DNA from: Armatimonadota bacterium
GTDB taxonomy: Bacteria; Armatimonadota; Fimbriimonadia; Fimbriimonadales; Fimbriimonadaceae
DNA length: 53,598 nt
Assembly (NCBI GenBank): GCA_018268375.1
Contig: JAFDWS010000005.1
Coordinates: forward strand, 153,474 to 207,071
Direction: 5' to 3'
Positions 16,923 to 25,221 of the stretch are shown in pieces (the stretch's first letter is position 1; each line of letters starts with the position of its first letter). Under the pieces are notes generated by a model, which was given only the letters and a program-made list of their open reading frames with translations, had not been told where the DNA came from and ran no database searches. The position numbers and the translations under genes were made by a program.

Positions 16923-17502
16923 GAGAGCCCCCTTTCTCCGTGACGATTCCGTTGGCGACAGCGACGTCCCACAGCGCCTTCTGCAAGAGCTTCCGGCCCC
17001 GGTGGAGCCGCGAGCGGACGGTGCCGACCGGGATTTCGAGAACCTCGGCAATCTGCTCGTAACTGAAGTCGTTCAGGAAGTAGAGCACCGCGGTCGTCCG
17101 ATATTCCTCGGGAAGAGTCTCCATAGCTTGCTGCACTTGGTCGAGTTGAAGCCCGTCTAAAACAAGCCTCGCTGGGTCATCTGGGTTCCCGTGCATCCCG
17201 GACTCCCTGGACTTTTGGAACAAGTACACATCGCTCACGTCCTCGATGGCGACCGACTCGGGACGTTTCCTTGCGCGCGTCTTCAAGTAGCGGTTGGTCA
17301 GGATGCGCATGAACCAGGCCTTGAAGTTCGAGCCACCCTGGAACGTATGGAAGGACTTGAACGCAAGGACACTTGCGTCTTGGACGAGATCCATGGCGTC
17401 TTCTTTGCTCCGCGTGTAGTTCATGGCGACCCGGTAGGCCAACCCGAGGACTGGCTCGAGCAGTTTCATGAACTCCTCCTGGCTGGTGGTCGCGACGCTC
17501 AT
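16915..17502 (-). CDS. ECF-family RNA polymerase sigma factor
   Basis: This 195-residue factor has sigma region 2 (about 17-82: YRVAMNYTRSKEDAMDLVQD, then FKAWFMRILTNRYL) and sigma region 4 (about 128-180: LPEEYRTTAVLYFLNDFSYEQ and VGTVRSRLHRGRKLL). No sigma 3 region is present, which fits an ECF factor; the layout resembles SigR/SigH-type stress sigma factors. It is encoded directly upstream of its probable anti-sigma factor and overlaps it. Its own ATG overlaps the stop of the upstream GH-like gene in ATGA (17499-17502). That start is preferred to upstream in-frame codons lying inside the GH-like gene. The regulon is unknown. Confidence 0.93.
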   Translation of the reverse strand: MSVATTSQEEFMKLLEPVLGLAYRVAMNYTRSKEDAMDLVQDASVLAFKSFHTFQGGSNFKAWFMRILTNRYLKTRARKRPESVAIEDVSDVYLFQKSRESGMHGNPDDPARLVLDGLQLDQVQQAMETLPEEYRTTAVLYFLNDFSYEQIAEVLEIPVGTVRSRLHRGRKLLQKALWDVAVANGIVTEKGGSHA

Positions 17503-18989
17503 CGGTCGGGGAAAAGCCCGTATTGGATCAGAGCTTGATTCTTGAACGAAGTCTGTGGGTCTTGGCTTTGGTACTCGATGGTGCCTCGCCTGTCTTTCTT
17601 CGAATACGGCCCGCAATCGTCCGAGTGGACGAACAGGAGCCCCAGGGCCGAACGCCAGTGCTTGAGGGCTTGGATGTAAATGTCTCGGATGCGCGAATCG
17701 CGGTTGGCTTCGTCGAACAAGGAATTGAGGGCGACGTCGCCCTCGCCTTCTCCCGTCGCGACGAGGTCCTGGCCACCGGCGTAAGCCACGAGCCGCAGGC
17801 GGTTTTGCTTGGCGATCGAGGCATACGAGAAGACCATGTCCCTGAAGGGGCCGTCGACTTCACCCTTCAGTTGCGAGAACACCTCGTCCAATCCGCCCGA
17901 TTTCAGTTTTTCGGTGTTCGCAGGGGCACCAATCGAGCTCCCGAACTGACAGGAGACGCCCATGAGGTCAGCCTTGCGGAAGGCGAAGTTCCAGCCAACG
18001 ATCTCGTTCGCCGCCTTCGGATCGTCGCGCGGGACGCTTAGGACTCGGTAGAAGCGAGCCGTGCTGCCGAAGACCTTCTCGAAACTCGTGAACACCTCGG
18101 TGCTTCGTTGCGAATAGTAGTGGAGGCCAGCAATCCGGTCATCGTCGGACAGCTTCGCGGCCTTTCCCTGCTTAGCGCACCAGGCCGCTTGGTTGTGCGA
18201 ACCGTTCCAGGGCTCGTTGGAGTACTCGACGACGAACTTGAGGTCGCTTCTTAGCCGGCTTTTGATCAGGTTGGCCATGTTGAGGACGTACTCGTCATCG
18301 GCCATGTGGGGGACGCAAAACCAGGCCATCGCCGCCTTTTCGTTCGCGAGGTCGATCATGGCCTCGAGAGGCATTCCCTTGCTGCCGCGATAGCTCACCT
18401 GCGAGGTTGTAGGCCGTTCCGACCACTTGGCCAGCGGGCTGTTGTCCGTTCTGCCCCATTCCGCAAACCGAAGCACTCGGTACAGCGACATCCGCTGCGA
18501 GAAAACCGGGTGGAACACTGAGTCCGACTCGGCTTGGCCCGGTAGCAGCAGGCGGACGTTGCGTGGCGGCTGGCTGGGATCGACTTTGCGAAGGGTCAGC
18601 GACAGCGGGCCAGCGGTACTTGTTTTGAGTTCCGCCTTCCCGTCACCGAGCGCGGTGAGTTCAGTTCCATCGCCGGATCCAAACTCTGCCTTGCCTTCCC
18701 AGATCAAGGTGTAGGTACCTACCGGCGCGTGGCCGGCTTCAAACATGGTCGCCTCGGCGAACTGGCCCGGTTTAAGACTTTTGACGTTGCCGTCGGCGTC
18801 AACGTCAAGTGGCTGCAAGGCGGCTCCAGATTCCTGTCGGGCCTGCCACCCGCTAGAGAACTTCATCGCGTCGACGAACGGCCATTGGGTGCTTGTTGCG
18901 GAGAGCGGAGCGAGGTTTGTGCCAAGGGCGGGCAGGTCTTCTTGGACAGCCCCAGTCGTGGCGAGCAGCAATGCGGCAAGCACAAACAT
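17499..18989 (-). CDS. Secreted glycoside hydrolase clan A-like protein, nucleophile apparently lost
   Basis: This 496-residue protein starts with a short signal peptide (MFVLAALLLATTGAVQ). Its middle carries VVEYSNEPWNGSHNQA, the Asn-Glu acid/base motif of clan GH-A barrels, as in large secreted planctomycete proteins often labelled cellulose-binding. Where those proteins have a Tyr-Glu-Gly-Gly strand end, this one has VAYAGGQDL, with Ala in place of the expected Glu nucleophile. It may therefore bind rather than cleave polysaccharide, or use another residue. It follows fcl by 40 bp and runs into the sigma factor with an ATGA overlap, so it appears to belong to an operon linking sugar-nucleotide synthesis to ECF regulation. 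Confidence 0.7.
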   Translation of the reverse strand: MFVLAALLLATTGAVQEDLPALGTNLAPLSATSTQWPFVDAMKFSSGWQARQESGAALQPLDVDADGNVKSLKPGQFAEATMFEAGHAPVGTYTLIWEGKAEFGSGDGTELTALGDGKAELKTSTAGPLSLTLRKVDPSQPPRNVRLLLPGQAESDSVFHPVFSQRMSLYRVLRFAEWGRTDNSPLAKWSERPTTSQVSYRGSKGMPLEAMIDLANEKAAMAWFCVPHMADDEYVLNMANLIKSRLRSDLKFVVEYSNEPWNGSHNQAAWCAKQGKAAKLSDDDRIAGLHYYSQRSTEVFTSFEKVFGSTARFYRVLSVPRDDPKAANEIVGWNFAFRKADLMGVSCQFGSSIGAPANTEKLKSGGLDEVFSQLKGEVDGPFRDMVFSYASIAKQNRLRLVAYAGGQDLVATGEGEGDVALNSLFDEANRDSRIRDIYIQALKHWRSALGLLFVHSDDCGPYSKKDRRGTIEYQSQDPQTSFKNQALIQYGLFPDR

Positions 18990-19029
18990 CGCGGAGGTGA
19001 TGTTACCGGGCGGTCAAGCGGAACCGGGG

Positions 19030-19962
19030 CTAACGGGCGACGTTGGCTTTGAACCACTCGTAGGCGTCGGCGATGCCTTCGGCGAGAGTGCTCTGAGCCG
19101 TCCACCCGAGTGAACGCAACAGTGAGACGTCGTTAGTCTTCTCCGGAAAGCCGTCCGGCATGGACGTGTCCCAGGAGATCCGCCCTTTGTGGCCCACGAT
19201 GGCCTGGACCGTCTCGGCGAGTTCCTTGATCGAAACGCTCGTGCCCGTGCCGATGTTGACCATGGCCGGCGGCGAGTCCAGTTTCAGCAGGTGCACGCAG
19301 GCGTCGGCAACCTCGTCACTGTGCAGAAACTCCCGCCTCGGCGCCCCCGTTCCCCAGCAGACCACGTCGGTGTCGGGCAAGTTCTCATGGAACCTGCGGA
19401 TCATGGCCGCCATGACGTGCGAGCCCTCGGGGTCGAAGTTGTCCCCCGGGCCATAGACATTGGGCGGCATCACGGTGAAGTAGTTGCGACCGTGCTCTTT
19501 TGCCAAGGACTGGCAAAGGAAGAGCCCGGCGATCTTTGCTACAGCGTAAGGCGCGTTTGTTGGCTCCGGCGGGCCAGTGAGGAGCGCGGACTCCGGAATG
19601 GGCTGCGGTGTTTCGCGGGGGTAAATGCAGGATGAGCCCATGAACAGGAGGTTCGGCACACCTGCCTCGTGGGCGCCCCAGATCAAGTTTTGTTGGATCC
19701 CCAGGTTCACGCCAATGAATTCAGCGGGCCTCGTGCTATTGGCTTTGATGCCTCCCACAAGGGCCGCCGCGACCACGACGAGGTCCGGCTGCTCTTCGAG
19801 AAGGAACGAACGGGTAGCGGTTTGGTCCAGCAAGTCGAGCTGGTCGCGCGTCCGGGCCACGGTCTCGACCCCGTCGCGCTGCAACCTTCGTAAGATCGCC
19901 GAGCCCACCAGCCCCCGGTGGCCAGCGACAAAGACCTTAGCGCCCTTCTTCAACGCTGGCAT
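19030..19962 (-). CDS. fcl: GDP-L-fucose synthase
   Basis: A complete 310-residue short-chain dehydrogenase. The NADP-binding loop is GHRGLVG (residues 14-20), and the family motifs SSCIYP and YAVAK (catalytic Tyr-x3-Lys) are present, as is [18 protein letters not shown]. It converts GDP-4-keto-6-deoxymannose to GDP-L-fucose by epimerisation and NADPH reduction. Its start overlaps the end of gmd by 26 bp, so substrate supply and use are coupled. The product feeds fucosylated exopolysaccharide or glycolipid. Confidence 0.95.
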   Translation of the reverse strand: MPALKKGAKVFVAGHRGLVGSAILRRLQRDGVETVARTRDQLDLLDQTATRSFLLEEQPDLVVVAAALVGGIKANSTRPAEFIGVNLGIQQNLIWGAHEAGVPNLLFMGSSCIYPRETPQPIPESALLTGPPEPTNAPYAVAKIAGLFLCQSLAKEHGRNYFTVMPPNVYGPGDNFDPEGSHVMAAMIRRFHENLPDTDVVCWGTGAPRREFLHSDEVADACVHLLKLDSPPAMVNIGTGTSVSIKELAETVQAIVGHKGRISWDTSMPDGFPEKTNDVSLLRSLGWTAQSTLAEGIADAYEWFKANVAR

Positions 19963-21031
19963 ACGTCTTATAACCTTCTCGGCGGGTCAACGCTTCCTTC
20001 TCCGCGTCTTCCAGGTCTTCCGCCACCATTTCGCTGACCATGTCTTCGAACGTCACCTTGGGTTCCCAGCCGAGCTTCGATTTCGCTTTGGACGGGTCTC
20101 CGAGCAGCGTTTCGACCTCGGTCGGCCGGTAGTAGACGGGGTCGACATGGACGATCGCGTCGCCCGTCTTCTTGTCGACTCCGACCTCCTTTTCGCCCGA
20201 TCCTTGCCACTCCAACTCCACGCCCGTTTGGCCGAACGCAAGCTCGCAGAGGCGGCGGATGGAGTACTGCTTTCCGGTGGCGAGGACGTAGTCGTCCGGC
20301 TCATCTTGTTGAAGCATGAGCCACATGCCTTCGACATAGTCTCTGGCGTGCCCCCAGTCTCGCAGGGCACTCAGGTTGCCAAGGTAGAGCCCCTTCTGCA
20401 GGCCGACCTTGATGCGGGCCGCAGCCCGGGTGACCTTTCGGGTCACAAAGGTCTCGCCCCGCAAGGGCGACTCGTGGTTGAAAAGGATGCCGTTACAGGC
20501 GTAGATGCCGTAGGCTTCACGATAGTTGACTGTGATCCAGTAGGCGTAGAGCTTGGCCACGGCGTAAGGCGAGCGCGGATAGAAAGGCGTCGTCTCCTTC
20601 TGAGGAATCTCCTGAACCTGGCCGTAAAGCTCTGAAGTGGAAGCTTGGTAGAAGCGGACCTTCTTCTCCATCCCGAGGATGCGTATCGCTTCAAGGATGC
20701 GAAGCGTTCCGACCGCGTCGGTCTCGGCCGTGTATTCGGGCGAGTCGAAGCTGACTTTAACGTGGCTCTGGGCCCCAAGATTGTAAATCTCGTCCGGCTG
20801 GGTTTGTTGAACGATCCTGATCAGCGAGCTAGTGTCCGTCAAGTCCCCATAGTGGAGGTGGAACGGGAGGCCCGCTTCGTGGGCGTCGTGAAAGAGGTGG
20901 TCGATGCGCTGAGTGTTGAACAGCGAGCTCCTCCTCTTGATGCCATGGACCTCGTAGCCTTTCGCCAACAGCAGTTCGGCAAGATATGCGCCGTCCTGTC
21001 CAGTGATTCCGGTGACAAGTGCCCGCTTCAT
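19937..21031 (-). CDS. gmd: GDP-mannose 4,6-dehydratase
   Basis: A complete 364-residue extended short-chain dehydrogenase. The N-terminal [14 protein letters not shown] binds [19 protein letters not shown] is the Gmd-specific stretch, and [12 protein letters not shown] gives the catalytic Tyr-x3-Lys. [15 protein letters not shown] is also diagnostic. It makes GDP-4-keto-6-deoxy-D-mannose. The gene is first in a minus-strand run with fcl and probably the GH-like, sigma and anti-sigma genes. A GATAAT element lies 13 bases before the ATG, so the mRNA leader would be very short and no ribosome-binding site is visible. Confidence 0.97.
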   Translation of the reverse strand: MKRALVTGITGQDGAYLAELLLAKGYEVHGIKRRSSLFNTQRIDHLFHDAHEAGLPFHLHYGDLTDTSSLIRIVQQTQPDEIYNLGAQSHVKVSFDSPEYTAETDAVGTLRILEAIRILGMEKKVRFYQASTSELYGQVQEIPQKETTPFYPRSPYAVAKLYAYWITVNYREAYGIYACNGILFNHESPLRGETFVTRKVTRAAARIKVGLQKGLYLGNLSALRDWGHARDYVEGMWLMLQQDEPDDYVLATGKQYSIRRLCELAFGQTGVELEWQGSGEKEVGVDKKTGDAIVHVDPVYYRPTEVETLLGDPSKAKSKLGWEPKVTFEDMVSEMVAEDLEDAEKEALTRREGYKTYASVEEGR

Positions 21032-21044
21032 GACGTTCTAGGAG

Positions 21045-21050
21045 ATTATC
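21045..21050 (-). promoter_or_regulatory. Putative -10 element of the gmd operon
   Basis: GATAAT on the minus strand ends 13 bases before the gmd ATG. Transcription would start about 6-8 bases before the start codon, giving a nearly leaderless mRNA. No convincing -35 hexamer is seen. Confidence 0.3.
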
Positions 21051-21082
21051 GGCCCGAACGGATTGGTAGCTAGGGACCAAGA

Positions 21083-21111
21083 GATAGGGCCCGCACTCGG
21101 CAGGCCCTATC
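21083..21111 (-). terminator. Hairpin between PEP-CTERM gene and gmd
   Basis: A perfect 9-bp inverted repeat (GATAGGGCC and GGCCCTATC) encloses an 11-base loop, just after the end of the PEP-CTERM gene and before gmd. The following bases on the minus strand (TCTCTTGG) are only partly T-rich, so it may need a factor or may only protect the 3' end. Confidence 0.5.
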
Positions 21112-21139
21112 CAATCGGATGCGTGAGCGGGAGGAGCGC

Positions 21140-21910
21140 TCAGCGTCGTCGTCGACGGGCAAAGGCGGCGAGGCCCGCTCCCAATGCAACAAGAGTGGCT
21201 GGCTCAGGCACGACCGTCGCGGTGAACTGCATGTCGTCGATGCCAAGGCCGTGGTCGCTGCCCGCATCGTTGATGTCCGTCCAACGGATCCAAAGGTCGC
21301 TTCCCAGGTTCCAGTTGCTACTGAGTACTGTCGGGAGCAGGGCAGTGTTGATGGGTACACGGCCAGCCACGTTCCCGTCCACTGCGGCGGCGGTCGAACC
21401 AGTGACCGGACTGTTGAAGTCAAGGTTGGTGACTGCCGTCCAAGTCGCGGCCCCGTCGTTGATGGCGGTCGCGTTCAGGCTGTACTCGAACGTCAGCTTC
21501 TGGACGGCGGTGTTGCCGCCGTTGCGCCACTGTTCACCGTTGTAGCTGAGAGTGAAGTCGGTCACTGCGCCGGCCGAGTTGTTCTGAATTCGGGCACCGT
21601 AAACGATGGTCTGAGGCGTGCCGGACGAGATCGACCCTAACGCCCGCTCCGTACTGCCCGTGGAGCCAAAGGAGTATAAGGCTCCTGTTGTCCCCGAGCC
21701 GTTGTCCGCTCGATAAGTCGTGATGTTCCCGCTCACGTTGGCGGCGTACCAGCCATTGATGGTCGAGCCGTTTGCCCACGAATTGGCCGTGCCGGTGTTG
21801 GATAGGCTGTCGAAGTTCTCCTGAAGCAATGCGCCCGTGAAGTTGATGACTTGGGCCTGTGCGCCGGCTCCTACGGCGGCAAAGAGTGCGAGTATGAGGG
21901 TCCGTTTCAT
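21140..21910 (-). CDS. PEP-CTERM sorting-domain surface protein
   Basis: A 256-residue exported protein. Residues 1-20 are a signal peptide (MKRTLILALFAAVGAGAQAQ). The C-terminus has the exosortase sorting signal: VPEPATLVALGAG, a short hydrophobic stretch and an arginine cluster (RRRRR) at the end. The body is rich in Asn, Thr, Gly and Ser and looks like a beta-sandwich. Members are cleaved by exosortase and placed at the cell surface or in the matrix. No exosortase is in the window. GGAGG lies five bases before the ATG. A 6-bp hairpin (21924-21940) sits in the leader just before the ribosome-binding site. Confidence 0.92.
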   Translation of the reverse strand: MKRTLILALFAAVGAGAQAQVINFTGALLQENFDSLSNTGTANSWANGSTINGWYAANVSGNITTYRADNGSGTTGALYSFGSTGSTERALGSISSGTPQTIVYGARIQNNSAGAVTDFTLSYNGEQWRNGGNTAVQKLTFEYSLNATAINDGAATWTAVTNLDFNSPVTGSTAAAVDGNVAGRVPINTALLPTVLSSNWNLGSDLWIRWTDINDAGSDHGLGIDDMQFTATVVPEPATLVALGAGLAAFARRRRR

Positions 21911-21923
21911 ATTCCTCCGCTAA

Positions 21924-21940
21924 GGGCCCACAACGGGCCT
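21924..21940 (-). promoter_or_regulatory. Leader hairpin before PEP-CTERM gene
   Basis: GGGCCC and GGGCCT pair over six positions (one G-T) with a five-base loop, directly upstream of the ribosome-binding site of the PEP-CTERM gene. It could stabilise the mRNA or limit ribosome access. Confidence 0.3.
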
Positions 21941-22230
21941 CAGCAGAGGGGCATTGTGCCGACGCCTTGGATTTGTGACACGAACACAGAAGAAAGGGTC
22001 GTCGGGGATCGGCGCCCGCGGGCCGGCGAGGCCCATTGAGGCACGACTGGACAGGTATCATTCACCTTCGTCTCGGCACAGGTTGCCTGGACGCACAACC
22101 TAGCCACGGGCCAGGTGCGGAGGACGCGGCCCTTCCTCGAGAAGGGACGGGCGGGGGACAAGGAACGCTTCACAGCTTCACCCTGCGGGCCACCCGAGCA
22201 GACCAGCCCGGCAACGGTGGGAAGAAAACT
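21941..22230. other. Gene-free divergent region and ribosomal operon leader
   Basis: No coding capacity of note is seen between the PEP-CTERM gene and rpsN. It must hold the promoter of the ribosomal block. TATCAT at 22056-22061 is a possible -10, with TTGAGG at 22036-22041 as a poorly spaced -35 (14 bp). A hairpin with a 6-bp stem (CCCTTC/GAAGGG, 22130-22146) lies about 85 bp before rpsN. The expected rplE gene is absent here. Confidence 0.5.
22130..22146 (+). promoter_or_regulatory. Possible leader hairpin of the ribosomal protein operon
   Basis: CCCTTC and GAAGGG form a perfect 6-bp stem with loop CTCGA in the presumed untranslated leader of rpsN. It is a candidate element for control of the operon, but no known ribosomal-protein binding structure was recognised. 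Confidence 0.25.
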
Positions 22231-22416
22231 ATGGCCAAGACATGCCTGATCGTCAAACAGAAGAGAAAGCCCAAGTTCAAAGTGCGTGGCTACAACCGAT
22301 GTAGCCAGTGCGGGCGCGACAGCGGGTACATCCGCTATTTCGGCATCTGCCGCGTGTGCTTCCGCGAGATGGCCCACAAGGGCCTGCTCCCCGGCGTCGT
22401 CAAGTCGAGTTGGTGA
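22231..22416 (+). CDS. rpsN: 30S ribosomal protein S14, zinc-binding type Z
   Basis: This 61-residue S14 is the short zinc form: two CxxC pairs are seen (CSQCGR and CRVC) plus the usual [18 protein letters not shown] ending. The start is the ATG at 22231; a longer open frame upstream has no S14 similarity and includes the leader. It binds 16S rRNA in the head of the small subunit. It is the first gene of the block, whereas in the usual spc order rplE precedes it. Confidence 0.97.
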   Translation: MAKTCLIVKQKRKPKFKVRGYNRCSQCGRDSGYIRYFGICRVCFREMAHKGLLPGVVKSSW

Positions 22417-22423
22417 AGAAGAC

Positions 22424-22819
22424 ATGCATAGCGACCCCATCGCCGACCTGCTCGCGCGCATCAAGAACGGCCTCATGGCCCGGCTGATGCATGTCGATTG
22501 CCCGGTCAGCAAAATCAAAATCGAAGTGCTGAAGATCCTTCAGGCAGAAGGATTCATCTCGAGTTACGAAGTCATCACGGAAGGGAAGTTCCCGAGCGTT
22601 CGTGTCCACCTGAAGTACGACTCGAGGCGCAAGCCAGTCATCCACAACATCAAGCGGATCAGTAAGCCTGGACTCCGGGTTTATAAGAACACCACCGAGC
22701 TGCGGCCGGTGAGGAGTGGCTTGACGACCCGCATCATGACGACCAGTCAAGGCGTCATGACCGACCGCGACGCCCGCCGCAAGAAGATCGGCGGAGAAGT
22801 CATCTGCGAGGTCTGGTAA
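22424..22819 (+). CDS. rpsH: 30S ribosomal protein S8
   Basis: A complete 131-residue S8 beginning MHSDPIADLLARIKNG, with the C-terminal family motif TTSQGVMTDRDARRKKIGGE. It binds the central domain of 16S rRNA and in many bacteria represses its own operon. It starts 7 bp after rpsN. The frame is open further upstream inside rpsN, but that part is not S8-like. Confidence 0.98.
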   Translation: MHSDPIADLLARIKNGLMARLMHVDCPVSKIKIEVLKILQAEGFISSYEVITEGKFPSVRVHLKYDSRRKPVIHNIKRISKPGLRVYKNTTELRPVRSGLTTRIMTTSQGVMTDRDARRKKIGGEVICEVW

Positions 22820-22821
22820 CC

Positions 22822-23376
22822 ATGAGCCGAATTGGACTGAAACCTGTCGCCGTCCCCGGAAACGTCACAGTGACGATCGAGTCCGGCGACGTGACCGTTA
22901 AGGGCCCGAAGGGCGAATTGAAGACTAAGATCGCTTCCAGCCTCACAGTGAAGCAGGAAGATGGCACGTTGAGTATCGAGCGGCCTGACAATGACCGCTT
23001 GAACCGAAGCCAACACGGCCTTGCGCGGACCTTGATCAACAATATGGTCGAGGGCGTCACTAACGGGCACCTCAAGACTCTCGAGATCCACGGCGTCGGC
23101 TACCGCGCCGCACTGGAGGGCAGGACGCTCGTCCTCAGCCTTGGCTATTCCCACCAGATCAAGATGAACCCTCCCAGCGGGGTGGACTTCGAGATCAAGC
23201 AGGAGGACAAGAGCCGTATCACGACCATCGTCGTCAAAGGTATCGACAAGGCCCTGGTCGGCCAAGTCGCCGCCGACATTCGCAAGACCCGCAAGCCTGA
23301 CCCTTATAAGGGCAAGGGCGTTCGCTACCAAGGCGAGGTGGTCAAGCTCCGACCCGGCAAGAGGGCAGGTAAGTAA
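22822..23376 (+). CDS. rplF: 50S ribosomal protein L6
   Basis: A complete 184-residue L6 with both homologous halves; the C-terminal motif [15 protein letters not shown] is diagnostic. It binds 23S rRNA near the factor-binding site. The gene begins 2 bp after rpsH. Confidence 0.98.
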   Translation: MSRIGLKPVAVPGNVTVTIESGDVTVKGPKGELKTKIASSLTVKQEDGTLSIERPDNDRLNRSQHGLARTLINNMVEGVTNGHLKTLEIHGVGYRAALEGRTLVLSLGYSHQIKMNPPSGVDFEIKQEDKSRITTIVVKGIDKALVGQVAADIRKTRKPDPYKGKGVRYQGEVVKLRPGKRAGK

Positions 23377-23378
23377 AC

Positions 23379-23732
23379 ATGGCAGTCAAGACAAGAAGCG
23401 ATTTGCGCGTCGTCCGCCACGAGCGGTTGCGCAAGAAGATCACAGGCACTGCCGAGCGTCCGCGCCTGGCCGTGTTCAAGAGCAACAAGCACATTTCGGC
23501 GCAGATCATCGACGATGTGTCCGGTCACACACTGGCCGCCGCGAGCAGCCAAGAGAAGGATCTGAAGGGCACCGACAACGTGGATGGCGCCAAGAAGGTT
23601 GGCCAGGCCCTTGGAGACCGCGCCAAAAAGGCGGGGATCACGACGGTCGTGTTCGACCGCGGCGGCTTCCGCTACCACGGTGTGGTCGCGGGCTTGGCCG
23701 ATGCGGTCCGTGAAGCTGGGGTGAAGTTCTAA
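23379..23732 (+). CDS. rplR: 50S ribosomal protein L18
   Basis: A complete 117-residue L18: [20 protein letters not shown] and the ending [20 protein letters not shown] are family motifs. It binds 5S rRNA. Its TAA shares a base with the rpsE ATG (TAATG), so translation is coupled. Confidence 0.98.
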   Translation: MAVKTRSDLRVVRHERLRKKITGTAERPRLAVFKSNKHISAQIIDDVSGHTLAAASSQEKDLKGTDNVDGAKKVGQALGDRAKKAGITTVVFDRGGFRYHGVVAGLADAVREAGVKF

Positions 23733-24322
23733 TGGCGAGAGGACCAAGGCTTACCGGTCGGCGGCAGCCGAGCGGCCAGGGCAGACCCGGCCAGGTGCCC
23801 GAAGGCCCGCAGCTCGACGTTCGCGTCATTCGCTCGAACAAGGTCTTCAAGACCCACAAGGGCGGTAAGACGGCTTCCTGGTCGATCCTCGTGGTCGTCG
23901 GAGACAACAAGGGTTCGCTCGGCGTCGGTCTCGGCAAAGCTCGAGGCATCCCCGATGCGATCAAGAAGGCCGAGGACGCGGCTCGGAAGAACATGTTCCG
24001 AGTGCCGATGATCGGCAGAACGATCCCGCACGAGGTCACGGCGCGGTACGGCGCGGCGACGGTCGTGTTGAAGCCTGCTTCTCCCGGTACGGGCGTCAAG
24101 GCGGGTTCGGCGGTCCGGCAGTGCCTTGAAGCGGCCGGAGTCCACGACGTCCTTGCCAAGTGTCTCGGCAGCCGCAACGGCACCAACGTCGCTTATGCGA
24201 CGCTCAAGGCCTTCCGCGAGCTTTCTGCTCCGGAGGACACCGCTGGACAGCGAGGCGCCGACGTCAATTCGCTCGTGCCTTGGTTAGCCAAGGCGAGGAA
24301 GGAGGAGGAGTTCCATGCTTAA
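23732..24322 (+). CDS. rpsE: 30S ribosomal protein S5
   Basis: A 196-residue S5 with the double-stranded RNA-binding N-domain (VVVGDNKGSLGVGLGKA) and the C-domain (PASPGTGVKAGSAVRQCLE; GSRNGTNVAYATL). It has an extra basic N-terminal stretch of about 25 residues and an acidic tail. It acts in decoding accuracy on the small subunit. It overlaps rplR by one base and rpmD by 8 bp. Confidence 0.97.
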   Translation: MARGPRLTGRRQPSGQGRPGQVPEGPQLDVRVIRSNKVFKTHKGGKTASWSILVVVGDNKGSLGVGLGKARGIPDAIKKAEDAARKNMFRVPMIGRTIPHEVTARYGAATVVLKPASPGTGVKAGSAVRQCLEAAGVHDVLAKCLGSRNGTNVAYATLKAFRELSAPEDTAGQRGADVNSLVPWLAKARKEEEFHA

Positions 24323-24686
24323 GATCACCCTGGTCAAAAGCACGATCAGCGAAACGCCGGCGAACCGAAAGACGGTGCACGCCCTCGGACTGCGCAAAAC
24401 GCACCGAAGCGTGATCCAAGAGGACACGCCCGTGATCCGCGGCATGATCCACCATGTCAAGCATTTGCTGAAGGTCGAGGAGGCCGAAGGCGCGACGAAG
24501 GTGCGCAAGCGAAAGGGCAAGAAAGCCCAGGCTGCTGCTGGGGCGCCCAAGAAGGCGGCCGCTAAGGCCGCTGAACCGGCCAAGACCGAAGCCGTGAAGT
24601 CGGAGGAGCCCAAGGCGGAGAAGCCGAAGGCCGCTCCGAAGCCAGCTGCCGCCAAAAAGCCCGCGGCCAAGAAGAAGGAGTCCTAA
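24315..24686 (+). CDS. rpmD: 50S ribosomal protein L30 with long Lys/Ala/Pro-rich tail
   Basis: Residues 1-57 are a normal L30 (ITLVKSTISETPANRKTVHALGLRK, then MIHHVKHLLKVEE). L30 is normally about 60 residues; this protein has 123. The extra residues (about 58-123) are almost entirely Lys, Ala, Pro and Glu in KPAAAKK-like repeats, resembling histone H1 tails. The tail is probably disordered and would reach out from the subunit or bind rRNA or DNA. The stop is followed at once by the rplO ATG. Frame and length are clear from the sequence; the function of the tail is unknown. Confidence 0.95.
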   Translation: MLKITLVKSTISETPANRKTVHALGLRKTHRSVIQEDTPVIRGMIHHVKHLLKVEEAEGATKVRKRKGKKAQAAAGAPKKAAAKAAEPAKTEAVKSEEPKAEKPKAAPKPAAAKKPAAKKKES

Positions 24687-25211
24687 ATGAACATCCATGA
24701 ACTGCGCCCGAGCAAGGGCAGCACGAAGAAGAAGCGCCGGGTCGCGCGCGGTATCGGTAGCGGAATGGGCAAGACCGCGACACGCGGTTCCAAGGGCCAG
24801 AAAGCTCGCCGGCAGGTCAGCCCCTGGTTCGAAGGAGGCCAGACGCCGATCCATCGGCGCCTTCCTGTCAAGAAGGGCTTCCGCAACATCAACCACAAGG
24901 AATACGCGATCGTCAACGTCCAATCGCTCGAGAAGCACTTCGAGAAGGGCGAGGACGTGACGCCCGAGGCGCTCATCGCCAAGGGCCTAATCCACGGAAC
25001 CATGGACGGCTTAAAGGTCTTGGGCCATGGAGAGCTGACGAAGAAGCTCAAAGTCACGGCACACCTCTTCAGCAAGTCGGCAAGCGAGAAGATCGCTAAA
25101 GCCGGCGGAGAGTGCGTGACGCTCGAGCGCGCCGAAAAGGGCCAGCCTCAGAAGAAGGTGAAGGCCGAGACGAAGAAGACGACAAAGACGACAAAGAAGG
25201 ACAAGAAGTAA
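24687..25211 (+). CDS. rplO: 50S ribosomal protein L15
   Basis: A 174-residue L15 with the family's N-terminus ([22 protein letters not shown]), [18 protein letters not shown] and a C-terminal domain with FSKSASEKI. The last 25 residues are a Lys/Thr-rich extension beyond the usual end ([12 protein letters not shown]), echoing the tail on L30. It is an early assembly protein of the large subunit. Confidence 0.97.
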   Translation: MNIHELRPSKGSTKKKRRVARGIGSGMGKTATRGSKGQKARRQVSPWFEGGQTPIHRRLPVKKGFRNINHKEYAIVNVQSLEKHFEKGEDVTPEALIAKGLIHGTMDGLKVLGHGELTKKLKVTAHLFSKSASEKIAKAGGECVTLERAEKGQPQKKVKAETKKTTKTTKKDKK

Positions 25212-25221
25212 GGAACAAGGT

